A stretch of DNA of 22,784 nucleotides from Ruminococcus flavefaciens. GTDB taxonomy: Bacteria; Bacillota; Clostridia; Oscillospirales; Ruminococcaceae. Made by a program: the position numbers and the translations under genes. This document shows positions 13,358-20,371 of the stretch, one piece after another; positions within the stretch are counted from its first letter, which is position 1; the number at the start of each line of letters is the position of its first letter. The notes beneath the pieces are model-generated. The model had not been told where the DNA came from. It saw nothing but the letters and a program-made list of their open reading frames with translations, and made no database searches. The DNA is taken from positions 1 through 22,784 of the forward strand of contig CADBQF010000329.1 of NCBI GenBank assembly GCA_902796705.1, in the 5' to 3' direction.

Positions 13358-14578
13358 ATGGAAAAAAGAGGAATCAGCAAGCTTGATCTCAAAAGAAGAA
13401 ACAGAATGCAGATCTTGCGTGTTATCCGTGAAGCAGGTCCTATCTCAAGAGTCGATGTCGCCAGTGCCCTTGAGATAACAAGAGCTGCGGTGACGATCAT
13501 CACCAACGAAATGATCGAAGAAGGGGTTTTGGTAGAGATCGGTGAGGCTCCGGTCAATACCGAAAAATTACAGAAAGGCAGAAGAAAGATCCTCATCGAT
13601 ATCAATGTGAACAGCCGCTTTGCTTTAGGTGCAACAGTGGACGAAAAGGAAGTAAGTGTAGGCCTTACGAACCTTAACTCAGAGATACTCGATAAGTCAA
13701 GTATGGTCATAGATGAGAGAACGACCAGCAAGGACATCATCAACTACATAATTAAGACAAGCAACGAAATGGTGGAGAACAGTTGTCTTACCAAGGACAA
13801 GGTACTGGGACTTGGTGTAGGCGTTGTTCCGTCTATGTGGGGCAAGCTCAAGATCTTCTATAAGGACGGAGTTCTTGATTTCAGCAACTTTATCGATAAG
13901 CTCTCCAGCGGTATATCTTTCGATATCCACTGCGGAAACGCAATTGGCCTTATGGCACTCGCCAACAACGATTTCCGTATACAGAACGGCTATCAGACAA
14001 ACCAGGCTTTCATCTACAACGGAAATCAGGTAAACCTCGCTATCATCAACAAGAACGAGCTTTCCAGCGACTATATCTCCTATACTTCAACTATCGAGAG
14101 ATATATCGTTGCTCCGGACGGAAAGCAGTATGAGGGCTATCCGAACGGTTCAGTCAAGGCTGAACTTTCAAGGACAGCTATGCTCAACGCTTTCTATGAG
14201 ATCTATTCAAAGGACAAGACTCCTGTGCTTTATGAGCTTACCGAAGGCGACAAGAGCCGCATAAACACGGATAATGTCTTCATGGCTCTCATGAGAGGCG
14301 AAGAACCGGTGAAAAGTCTCGTTGACAACCTCATCGCAAAGTACACCGTACTCGTGAACAACCTTTCTATCAGCCACTTTGCAAAGAAAGTCGTTCTCCA
14401 TAACTTCAAGCTCAGCGAGAAGCAGTTCGACTATGTAAAGCGTGAGATGATCCGCCTCGTCAGCGAGGAGATCGCAGACAGAGTCGTTCTCAGCAAGCTC
14501 GACGGAAAAAATAACTTCCTCGGCGGATGTTCGCTTATCATTCAGGATAACTTCTATACCAAGGGCGGTATGCAGTAA
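13358..14578 (+). CDS. ROK family transcriptional regulator, catalytically degenerate
   Basis: The protein has 406 residues. Residues about 10-80 are a winged helix (NRMQILRVIREAGPISRVDVA, then ITRAAVTIITNEM as the likely recognition helix) ending in GRRKILIDI, the usual junction to a ROK sugar-kinase-like domain. In that domain the kinase motifs are lost: the expected catalytic aspartate of an ENDAN-type motif aligns with Cys192 in IHCGNA, no zinc-binding CGC motif is seen, and the phosphate loops are absent. It is therefore a sensor and DNA-binding protein of the NagC/XylR/Mlc type, not a kinase. The inducer and targets are unknown; the AEC gene upstream and the xylose genes 2.4 kb downstream are candidates. 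The ATG follows AATGGAGCG. Family call high, role inferred. Confidence 0.85.
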   Translation: MEKRGISKLDLKRRNRMQILRVIREAGPISRVDVASALEITRAAVTIITNEMIEEGVLVEIGEAPVNTEKLQKGRRKILIDINVNSRFALGATVDEKEVSVGLTNLNSEILDKSSMVIDERTTSKDIINYIIKTSNEMVENSCLTKDKVLGLGVGVVPSMWGKLKIFYKDGVLDFSNFIDKLSSGISFDIHCGNAIGLMALANNDFRIQNGYQTNQAFIYNGNQVNLAIINKNELSSDYISYTSTIERYIVAPDGKQYEGYPNGSVKAELSRTAMLNAFYEIYSKDKTPVLYELTEGDKSRINTDNVFMALMRGEEPVKSLVDNLIAKYTVLVNNLSISHFAKKVVLHNFKLSEKQFDYVKREMIRLVSEEIADRVVLSKLDGKNNFLGGCSLIIQDNFYTKGGMQ

Positions 14579-14615
14579 TAAGCCGGATCCTGCTAAATAA
14601 GTTTACACCTTTTTC

Positions 14616-14651
14616 ATGGGGGAAGCCTTTCTGAGGAAAGGTTTCCCCCAT
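14616..14651. repeat. Palindromic repeat, copy 2, after the ROK gene
   Basis: ATGGGGGAAGCCTTT (14616-14630) pairs with AAAGGTTTCCCCCAT (14637-14651), 15 bp with a single G-T pair. It matches the minus-strand sequence of the hairpin at 9213-9245. It lies 37 bases past the ROK stop and could terminate transcription, although only a CCTTTTCC stretch follows. Confidence 0.72.
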
Positions 14652-14682
14652 ACCTTTTCCCAAAGACTTTTAGCATAAAATA

Positions 14683-14750
14683 TTCCCTGACGGGACGCTC
14701 CGGCACGTTTTGCCGTAAACGATAGCTATCGTGAGCGTCCTGTCAGGGAA
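14683..14750. terminator. Cloverleaf-like inverted repeat between convergent genes
   Basis: Outer arms 14683-14700 and 14733-14750 pair over 18 bp with one G-T pair. Inside lie a small hairpin CGGCA/TGCCG (14701-14715) and a perfect 14-base palindrome ACGATAGCTATCGT (14719-14732). AATTTTACAGTTT follows on the plus strand and ATATTTTATG on the minus strand, so it may terminate both the ROK gene and vanZ. Confidence 0.6.
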
Positions 14751-14771
14751 AATTTTACAGTTTAAGCTTCT

Positions 14772-15266
14772 TTATGAATCCACCTTATCGGGGCGGAAGA
14801 GGCGGTCGGCTATGCCTATCATGATGAAAGCGGCGAGGATACCGGTGACGGCTCCGGCTGTGTCAAGGCATATATCCTTCAATGAGCAGGCTCTTCCGGG
14901 GACGAAGTGCTGATGCAGCTCATCTGTGCAGGCGTAGGCTGAACTCAGGAGCAATGCAATGAACGTTCCCCTGCTGATGAGCTTCCGTCTGCCGGCTGCG
15001 AATGAGATGCACGCTCCGAGGAAGGCATATATCGAAAAATGAGCGAGTTTCCGGACGATGTGGTCTGCACTTCCGAGCAGAGTCTTCTGTTCACACTTAG
15101 GGAGAGAATCGTAGTTCCTGTGCAGCAGGCGGACTGCAATATAAGCCAAGCCTCCGCTCCGCTCGCTCGATTCGCCGGAATTCTCAGTAGAGAACATAAA
15201 TATAACGACGATACAGGCAGCAGCAAGCAGGATAAATAAATTCCTTGCTGAAAATATCTTCTTCAT
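14772..15266 (-). CDS. VanZ family membrane protein
   Basis: The protein has 164 residues. The N-terminal TM (about 9-25) is followed by an FSTENS stretch, and the family core is intact: RKLAHFSIYAFLG (72-84), a TM, then YACTDELHQHFVPGR (111-125), CSLKDICLDTAGAVTG and a last TM. VanZ-like proteins are small polytopic proteins named for the teicoplanin-resistance gene, but most chromosomal members have no known role; no vanHAX genes are present, so resistance should not be inferred. An AAGGAGG SD and a TTTACA-17-TATAAT promoter on the minus strand precede it. It is convergent with the ROK gene and divergent from the 402-residue membrane protein. Confidence 0.9.
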   Translation of the reverse strand: MKKIFSARNLFILLAAACIVVIFMFSTENSGESSERSGGLAYIAVRLLHRNYDSLPKCEQKTLLGSADHIVRKLAHFSIYAFLGACISFAAGRRKLISRGTFIALLLSSAYACTDELHQHFVPGRACSLKDICLDTAGAVTGILAAFIMIGIADRLFRPDKVDS

Positions 15267-15305
15267 ACTCTCTCCTCCTTTTTCTCACTTTATCATAATA
15301 AATCA

Positions 15306-15334
15306 ATTATACTACTTTTTCCTGAAATTGTAAA
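15306..15334 (-). promoter_or_regulatory. Promoter of the VanZ-family gene
   Basis: On the minus strand, TTTACA (15334-15329), a 17-base spacer and TATAAT (15311-15306) lie about 40 bases upstream of the start codon. Five of six -35 bases and all -10 bases match consensus. Confidence 0.75.
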
Positions 15335-15426
15335 GAACAAGGCAAAATTCAGCGTGACAAATAAAAGTTCAGGATTAATCGGCAGGGAATTTGTTACCTT
15401 TTTTCCAGAAATTTTAAAAAAATAGC

Positions 15427-15455
15427 TTGTATCTTCCGGACAAAAATGGTATAAT
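15427..15455 (+). promoter_or_regulatory. Promoter of the 402-residue membrane protein gene
   Basis: TTGTAT (15427-15432), a 17-base spacer, and TATAAT (15450-15455) preceded by TGG, an extended -10. The interval 15267-15569 (303 bases) holds this promoter, the divergent vanZ promoter, and a leader hairpin at 15474-15498. Confidence 0.72.
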
Positions 15456-15473
15456 ATAATAAATGCGTAAAAA

Positions 15474-15498
15474 CCGACAGCCTGTTTCCGGCTGTTGG
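15474..15498 (+). other. Hairpin near the 5' end of the leader
   Basis: CCGACAGCC (15474-15482) pairs with GGCTGTTGG (15490-15498), 9 bp with one G-T pair and a 7-base loop. It starts about 12 bases after the expected transcription start and lacks a T-run, so it may be an mRNA-stabilising 5' stem or a regulatory element. Confidence 0.5.
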
Positions 15499-15569
15499 AT
15501 ATCATATCAAGTATCCGCTCTATGTGCAGCAGACAGCTCTCTATGCGGATCTCATCTGCGGAGGTAGCA

Positions 15570-16778
15570 ATGAAAAATATTTTAGAAAACGTCTGGACAA
15601 AAAGAGCAGCAGCCCTGGTCAGTGTAATATATGCAATATTCGTTTTCCGTCTTTGTTATTATTCGATATTCTATGACATACATATAAGATCCCGTGCATC
15701 ACTGTGCGTGCTTGTATCGGCTGTGTCGCTCCTCGCACTCGTCTTCATGTTCTATTCAAGAAATCAGTTTCTCACAAAACTCACCAGCTTCCTGATACTC
15801 CCGGTGATGCTGCCGGTGGTGCTGCTCTACCTCGGTGAGTGGGGACTCGTGATACCCATACTTATCACCGGCATAGTGATACTCCTTTTCTCCGGTGCAG
15901 GAGAGGGTATCAAAACGGCAATGGGTACGCTCACGATACTTTTCTATATCTTCGGAGCTCTCGGTTACTTCCTCTTCACGTCATTCTTCGTTTCTTCGGC
16001 AAAGGAGACAGTTATCGACAAGGGCGTTTCACCGTCCGGAAGATACCGATATACCGTTATAAATACCGAAGATACCTCCAACGGAAGCACTTCTGTCATC
16101 GTTGAGCCTAACTACGCTGATGTGTTCCTCTTCAATAAGGAGAAGCCGCTCGTTACTTTCACTCTCAAAAATATGAGCAGAGTCGTTCACGTTGAAAGAC
16201 CTATCGCCAAGAAAGCTGAGATAAGCTGGAGTACCCAGACAAGAGAAGAGATAACCGGCGAACTCGACAAGATCTCAAACAACATCACTGTAAAGCTCTC
16301 CGAAGCTGACCTTAAAAAGCTCGGCTATACCTACGATCAGAAGCTCGTTCTTTCAATGGCTGACCTCGATACGACTGATAAATTCGCTATCGGCAAAACA
16401 GCTCACGACGTTGATCCTATCCCGCTCGATGAACTCGATGATGAGCAGCTCGCTCATTTCAGCATCGGCAGAGAAGCAGGCGGCAAGTATTACGTCCTCG
16501 CTCTCCCGGCTGACCTCGAAGATGACTTCAAGAAGCACGAGGGCAGGATCTATATCAATACAATGACTACCCGCCAGCTCACTGCTATGCACCTCATCAA
16601 GAGCCGTTCGATCGTCCTCAATGACCTCACAGATGCACAGCTCGAAGAACTCGGCATCTCCGATGAAGGCGACGTTATGACTTTCAACGGTGAGGTATGC
16701 TTCAGGTTCTATATCGCAGAGCTTGAAAACTACTTCGATGTTAACTCAAGGAAACTTTCTCTTGACCTTATCCAGTAA
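15570..16778 (+). CDS. Unrecognised five-TM membrane protein with soluble C-terminal domain
   Basis: The protein has 402 residues from the ATG at 15570, chosen for GGAGG five bases upstream; an upstream TTG at 15495 lacks an SD. Five hydrophobic segments (about 13-32, 43-62, 70-88, 91-108 and 117-141) precede a hydrophilic region of 260 residues. That region opens with SPSGRYRYTVI (154-164), a turn pattern seen in some bacterial extracytoplasmic domains, and then contains recurring units of the form L-x-(D/E)-x-x-L-x-x-(L/F) followed by a beta-like stretch (about 244-264, 289-314 and 353-372). I do not recognise a family, catalytic motif or metal site. It has its own promoter and a strong terminator, so it is monocistronic. 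Confidence 0.85.
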   Translation: MKNILENVWTKRAAALVSVIYAIFVFRLCYYSIFYDIHIRSRASLCVLVSAVSLLALVFMFYSRNQFLTKLTSFLILPVMLPVVLLYLGEWGLVIPILITGIVILLFSGAGEGIKTAMGTLTILFYIFGALGYFLFTSFFVSSAKETVIDKGVSPSGRYRYTVINTEDTSNGSTSVIVEPNYADVFLFNKEKPLVTFTLKNMSRVVHVERPIAKKAEISWSTQTREEITGELDKISNNITVKLSEADLKKLGYTYDQKLVLSMADLDTTDKFAIGKTAHDVDPIPLDELDDEQLAHFSIGREAGGKYYVLALPADLEDDFKKHEGRIYINTMTTRQLTAMHLIKSRSIVLNDLTDAQLEELGISDEGDVMTFNGEVCFRFYIAELENYFDVNSRKLSLDLIQ

Positions 16779-16789
16779 AATACACATCA

Positions 16790-16829
16790 GATCAGGAACG
16801 CTTTTGTGAAGAGCGTTCCTGATCTTTTT
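16790..16829 (+). terminator. Rho-independent terminator
   Basis: GATCAGGAACGCT (16790-16802) pairs perfectly with AGCGTTCCTGATC (16812-16824), 13 bp with a 9-base loop, followed by TTTTTC and more T. It begins 11 bases past the stop of the 402-residue membrane protein gene. Confidence 0.93.
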
Positions 16830-16901
16830 CATTTTTCAGCCGTATATGGATCTTGATATACAAAAAGTTCTCAAAATTGTAAAAAATATATATAAAAGTT
16901 C

Positions 16902-16930
16902 TTGACCTTTCTGATTTAATGTGTTATAAT
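16902..16930 (+). promoter_or_regulatory. Strong promoter of the xylose genes
   Basis: TTGACC (16902-16907), a 17-base spacer, and TATAAT (16925-16930) preceded by TGT, an extended -10. ATTGTAACAAT (16958-16968), a 5-bp inverted repeat around one base, lies about 28 bases downstream of the -10 and could be an operator. No clear CcpA cre site was found by eye. Confidence 0.85.
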
Positions 16931-16991
16931 AGTTCCAATCAATAAAATATCATAGTAATTGTAACAATAGATATCAGCGTTGGAGGTCATT

Positions 16992-18314
16992 ATGAGCGAA
17001 TTTTTCAGGGAGATCGGCAAGATACCCTACAAGGGAAAAAATTCTGACGATCCGCTTTCTTTTAAATATTACGATCCCGATGAAGTCATCGGCGGAAAAA
17101 CTATGAAAGAACACCTTCGCTTCGCACTCTCATGGTGGCATACTATGGGCGGCGACGGAACTGATATGTTCGGTGTCGGTACTGCTGACAAATCGTGGGG
17201 TGAGACTGAACCTGCCGCAAGAGCTAAGGCTAAAGTCGATGCCGCTTTCGAGATAATGCAGAAGCTCTCTATCGGATATTTCTGCTTCCATGACCGCGAT
17301 CTTTCTCCGGAATACGGCGACCTCGCTGAGACAAACGCAAAACTCGACGAGATATCTGACTATATCGTCAAAAAACAGAAAGAGACAGGCATCAAATGCC
17401 TCTGGGGTACTGCCAAGTGCTTCGATCACCCAAGATATATGCACGGTGCAGGTACTTCCCCGTCGGCTGATGTTTTCGCCTTTGCTGCCGCACAGATCAA
17501 GAAAGCTATCGATACTACGATAAAACTCGGCGGTCAGGGATATGTTTTCTGGGGCGGCAGAGAGGGTTATGAGACTCTGCTCAATACGAACATGGGACTC
17601 GAACTCGACAACATGGCACGCCTTATGAAAATGGCTGTTGAGTACGGCAGAAAAGCCGGCTTCACAGGTGATTTCTACATCGAACCCAAGCCAAAAGAGC
17701 CTACAAAGCACCAGTACGATTTTGATACGGCTACTGTTCTCGGCTTCCTGCGTAAATACGGCCTTGAAAAAGATTTCAGAATGAATATAGAGGCAAATCA
17801 CGCTACTCTGGCTCAGCATACTTTCCAGCATGAACTTCGTGTCGCAAGAGAAAACGGTTTCTTCGGCTCTATCGACGCAAATCAGGGCGATCCCCTGCTC
17901 GGCTGGGATACTGACCAGTTCCCCACTAATGTTTATGATGCCGCTCTGTGTATGTATGAGGTACTCAAAGCAGGCGGTTTCACCAACGGCGGTCTGAACT
18001 TCGACTCAAAGGCAAGGAGAGGAAGCTTCACTCCGGAAGATATATTCTACAGCTATATCGCCGGAATGGATACCTTTGCCCTCGGTCTGAGGATCGCTTT
18101 CAGAATCATAGAAGACGGACGTATCGACAATTTCGTCAGGGAAAGATATTCTTCATGGGAGACCGGTATCGGAAAGGATATCATCGACGGAAAAGCCGGA
18201 TTTGAAGAGCTTGAAAAATACGCTCTCGCCAAGGGAGAAGTTACCGATTCTCTCACGAGCGGCCGTCAGGAGCTGCTGGAGGCTGTTATTAATAACATTA
18301 TGTTCAGCCTTTGA
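16992..18314 (+). CDS. xylA: Xylose isomerase
   Basis: The protein has 440 residues, the standard length of the class II enzyme. The start ATG at 16992 follows GGAGG by 5 bases; the longer frame from 16980 runs through that SD. Catalytic and metal residues are in place: FCFHDRD with His100 and Asp103, the signature at 230-241 ([12 protein letters not shown], with Glu231 and Lys233), NIEANHATL with Glu267 and His270, and [19 protein letters not shown] with Asp295, Asp306 and Asp308. It converts D-xylose to D-xylulose in the cytoplasm. xylB lies downstream in the same orientation, with a structured interval and a 52-codon ORF between them. No sign of transfer or damage. Confidence 0.97.
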   Translation: MSEFFREIGKIPYKGKNSDDPLSFKYYDPDEVIGGKTMKEHLRFALSWWHTMGGDGTDMFGVGTADKSWGETEPAARAKAKVDAAFEIMQKLSIGYFCFHDRDLSPEYGDLAETNAKLDEISDYIVKKQKETGIKCLWGTAKCFDHPRYMHGAGTSPSADVFAFAAAQIKKAIDTTIKLGGQGYVFWGGREGYETLLNTNMGLELDNMARLMKMAVEYGRKAGFTGDFYIEPKPKEPTKHQYDFDTATVLGFLRKYGLEKDFRMNIEANHATLAQHTFQHELRVARENGFFGSIDANQGDPLLGWDTDQFPTNVYDAALCMYEVLKAGGFTNGGLNFDSKARRGSFTPEDIFYSYIAGMDTFALGLRIAFRIIEDGRIDNFVRERYSSWETGIGKDIIDGKAGFEELEKYALAKGEVTDSLTSGRQELLEAVINNIMFSL

Positions 18315-18339
18315 TATATAAGTCTGTTTGCATCAAATC

Positions 18340-18398
18340 ACTATGCCTACAAGTCAGTAAGGACGCAGCCTGTGCATAGTACGGATAAATGCGTCCTT
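18340..18398 (+). promoter_or_regulatory. Interleaved stems (pseudoknot or attenuator) after xylA
   Basis: ACTATGC (18340-18346) pairs with GCATAGT (18374-18380), and AAGGACGCA (18359-18367) pairs with TGCGTCCTT (18390-18398). The arms are interleaved in the order of an H-type pseudoknot, with loops of 12, 6 and 9 bases. The second stem alone, followed by more T, resembles a leaky terminator. It lies just before the SD of the next small ORF. Confidence 0.55.
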
Positions 18399-18418
18399 TT
18401 CCATAAGGAGGGATTTCT

Positions 18419-18577
18419 ATGATCTATAAAGATCAGGCAGCCGATAATCTGAACGAACGTATAAGAAGCGAGATCGAAAAAATGCTCCGTGTTGAACCTG
18501 TGCAGTCAAGCATCATTGATAGTCCCGCATCTTATGAAGACATCGAAACGGCTCATCTCAGATACCTTGCAGACTGA
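18419..18577 (+). CDS. Small 52-residue protein between xylA and xylB, unknown
   Basis: ATG at 18419 lies 6 bases after AAGGAGGG (18405-18412), one of the best ribosome binding sites in the window, which is the main reason to believe it. The product is soluble, mixed-charge and probably helical at its N-terminus (NLNERIRSEIEKML), with a less ordered second half ending in HLRYLAD. I recognise no family. Same strand and interval as the xylose genes suggest co-transcription with xylA, perhaps modulated by the structure just upstream. It could be a small regulatory protein, a leader peptide for the hairpin-rich interval before xylB, or a remnant of a longer gene. Confidence 0.55.
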   Translation: MIYKDQAADNLNERIRSEIEKMLRVEPVQSSIIDSPASYEDIETAHLRYLAD

Positions 18578-18798
18578 CAGAAAAATACTGCTGTATCTCC
18601 GGTGAAAAATACAGCTCCGCACCAGTGCTGATCGTGACCGCAGACAGACTTGCTGAACTCTCCGGCTGCTGTGTGCGAAGCTGTTAAAAGCAAACGGAAT
18701 AGTTTGCTCTCTGGCACATCGTCAGAAACTTTATAGTCAACGCCCGGAGCTTTCCGGCGTTGACTATAATTATGCAATTTTATGAAAGGAGCATGGAT
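18578..18798 (+). promoter_or_regulatory. Hairpin-rich leader before xylB
   Basis: This stretch of 221 bases has no convincing ORF. Three stems are visible: GCTGTAT/ATACAGC (18590-18596 with 18609-18615), AGCAAAC/GTTTGCT (18689-18695 with 18702-18708), and a long one in which 18732-18744 pairs with 18756-18768 over 13 bp, continued inside by CGGA/TCCG. The last ends 18 bases before the xylB SD with only a weak following T-run. It may attenuate xylB relative to xylA or be an mRNA-processing site. No recognised riboswitch consensus. Confidence 0.45.
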
Positions 18799-20325
18799 AT
18801 GTCATACGTGATAGGCATAGACTGCGGAACGAGCGGCACTAAGGCGGTACTCTTCGACGAGTCCGGAGAAACCATAGCTTCCCATACCGAAACTTATTAT
18901 ATGTATCAGCCGCAGAACGGCTATGCGGAACAGGATCCTTCCGACTGGGCTGATGCAATGATAGATGCTGTGCGTGCAGTCGTATCATTGACTCATGTTA
19001 AAAAGGAAGACGTGAAAGCTATCGGCATATCAGGACAGATGCACGGCCTTGTCCTGCTCGATAAGGATAATAATGTCCTCCGCCGTTCGATCATCTGGTG
19101 CGATCAGCGTACTTCCGAAGAAGCCGCATGGATGACGGAACATATCGGCCGTGACAGGCTCGTCGATATCACTGCGAATCCTGCACTTACCGGCTGGACT
19201 GCCGCAAAGATACTCTGGGTGAAGAACCACGAACCGGAGATCTACTCCAAAACGGCTCATATACTTCTGCCGAAAGACTACCTCAGATTTTTGCTGACTG
19301 ATGAATATGCCTCTGATGTGAGCGATGCTTCCGGTATGCAGCTCCTTGATGTAAAGAACAGATGCTGGTCTGACGAGCTTCTCTCTGAATTTGAGATCGA
19401 TAAGAGCTGGCTCGGAAAACTTTACGAATCCTGCGAAGCGGCGGGAACTCTCACAAGTAAAATGGCTGAAAAACTCCTGCTCTGTGAGGGGATCCCTGTC
19501 GTTGCCGGTGCCGGCGACAATGCCGCTGCTGCCGTCGGAACAGGCGTTATCTCCGACGGAAAAGCCTTCACTACTATCGGGACTTCCGGTGTCGTATTTG
19601 CCCATACTTCTAAAATATCTATCGATAAAGCCGGCAGAGTCCACACCTGCTGTGCAGCCGTTCCCGGTGCATGGCACGTCATGGGAGTTACTCAGGGGGC
19701 AGGTCTTTCGCTGAAATGGTTCAGGGATAATTTCTGCCGCTCCGAAAAGGAAACGGCTTCGCTCATGGGGATAGACGAATATCAGCTCATGGACAGGGAG
19801 GCTGAAAAAGTCCCTGCCGGTTCTGACAGACTGATATATCTGCCGTATCTAATGGGAGAACGCACGCCTCATCTCGATCCGGACGCAAGAGGCGTATTCT
19901 TCGGACTTTCGGCTATACACACAAAAAGAGATATGCTCCGTGCCGTTATGGAGGGAGTATCGTATTCTCTGCGTGACTGCGTTGAAGTTTTCAGGGAAAT
20001 GGGGATATCTGTCTCGGATATGACAGCTTGCGGCGGCGGCGGTTCATCTCCTCTGTGGAGAAGTATGCTCGCTGACCTGTACAACTGCGAAGTGAAAACG
20101 ACAGCTTCAAAGGAAGGCCCTGCTCTCGGTGCGGCTATCCTTGCGTGTGTCGGTGCAGGCATCTACAAAGATGTTCAGGAAGCCTGCGGTCAGATGATAC
20201 ACACAGATAAAGTCCAGCAGCCGGTCAGCAGAAATGTTCAGATATATGAAGGATATTATCAGCTATACCGGAAGTTATATCCGGCTCTGAAAGATAATTT
20301 CGCTCAGCTCGCAAAGCTTTCATAA
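18799..20325 (+). CDS. xylB: Xylulokinase
   Basis: The protein has 508 residues from the ATG at 18799, chosen because AAGGAG (18786-18791) lies 7 bases upstream; the ATG at 18793 is too close. Features of the FGGY kinase family: GIDCGTSGTKAVLFD (6-20), the phosphate loop with Asp8; SGQMHGLVLLD (78-88) and IIWCDQR (98-104), which contact the sugar; GAGDNAAAAVGTG (237-249) with Asp240 as catalytic base; YLMGERTPHLDPDARG; and GGGGSSPLWRSMLAD near the C-terminus. The SGQMHG and WCDQR forms indicate xylulokinase rather than glycerol or gluconate kinase. It phosphorylates D-xylulose to D-xylulose-5-phosphate, completing the pathway started by xylA for entry to the pentose phosphate route. Confidence 0.95.
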   Translation: MSYVIGIDCGTSGTKAVLFDESGETIASHTETYYMYQPQNGYAEQDPSDWADAMIDAVRAVVSLTHVKKEDVKAIGISGQMHGLVLLDKDNNVLRRSIIWCDQRTSEEAAWMTEHIGRDRLVDITANPALTGWTAAKILWVKNHEPEIYSKTAHILLPKDYLRFLLTDEYASDVSDASGMQLLDVKNRCWSDELLSEFEIDKSWLGKLYESCEAAGTLTSKMAEKLLLCEGIPVVAGAGDNAAAAVGTGVISDGKAFTTIGTSGVVFAHTSKISIDKAGRVHTCCAAVPGAWHVMGVTQGAGLSLKWFRDNFCRSEKETASLMGIDEYQLMDREAEKVPAGSDRLIYLPYLMGERTPHLDPDARGVFFGLSAIHTKRDMLRAVMEGVSYSLRDCVEVFREMGISVSDMTACGGGGSSPLWRSMLADLYNCEVKTTASKEGPALGAAILACVGAGIYKDVQEACGQMIHTDKVQQPVSRNVQIYEGYYQLYRKLYPALKDNFAQLAKLS

Positions 20326-20335
20326 GAATTTTCTT

Positions 20336-20365
20336 CACCTCATCGGAATATACTCTGATGAGGTG
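20336..20365 (+). promoter_or_regulatory. Hairpin overlapping the next gene's SD
   Basis: CACCTCATC (20336-20344) pairs perfectly with GATGAGGTG (20357-20365) around a 12-base loop, 10 bases past the xylB stop. The right arm contains GAGGTG, the ribosome binding site of the 94-residue protein. ATCTTTA follows, so it could also act as a weak terminator. Confidence 0.55.
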
Positions 20366-20371
20366 ATCTTT

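Noticed and set aside
14772..15266. VanZ-family gene considered as a glycopeptide resistance marker
   Set aside because: No vanHAX, vanRS or vanY genes are present; VanZ-like proteins are common on clostridial chromosomes without known resistance roles.
17130..17831. Long minus-strand ORF of 233 residues opposite xylA
   Set aside because: It lies entirely antisense to an intact xylA, lacks an SD, and its composition is that of a shadow of biased codons.
18610..18685. Frame reading KYSSAPVLIVTADRLAELSGCC considered as a gene fragment
   Set aside because: It is 26 codons or fewer, has no SD, is bounded by stops and is out of frame with the 52-codon ORF. It could be a remnant but cannot be supported.
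18760..18770. TTGACT and TATAAT upstream of xylB considered as a promoter
   Set aside because: The two strings overlap each other with no spacer, and no second hexamer lies 16-18 bases from either. They are part of the 13-bp hairpin arm.
19030..19677. Minus-strand ORF of 215 residues opposite xylB
   Set aside because: Antisense shadow of xylB with no SD or promoter and no recognisable domain.
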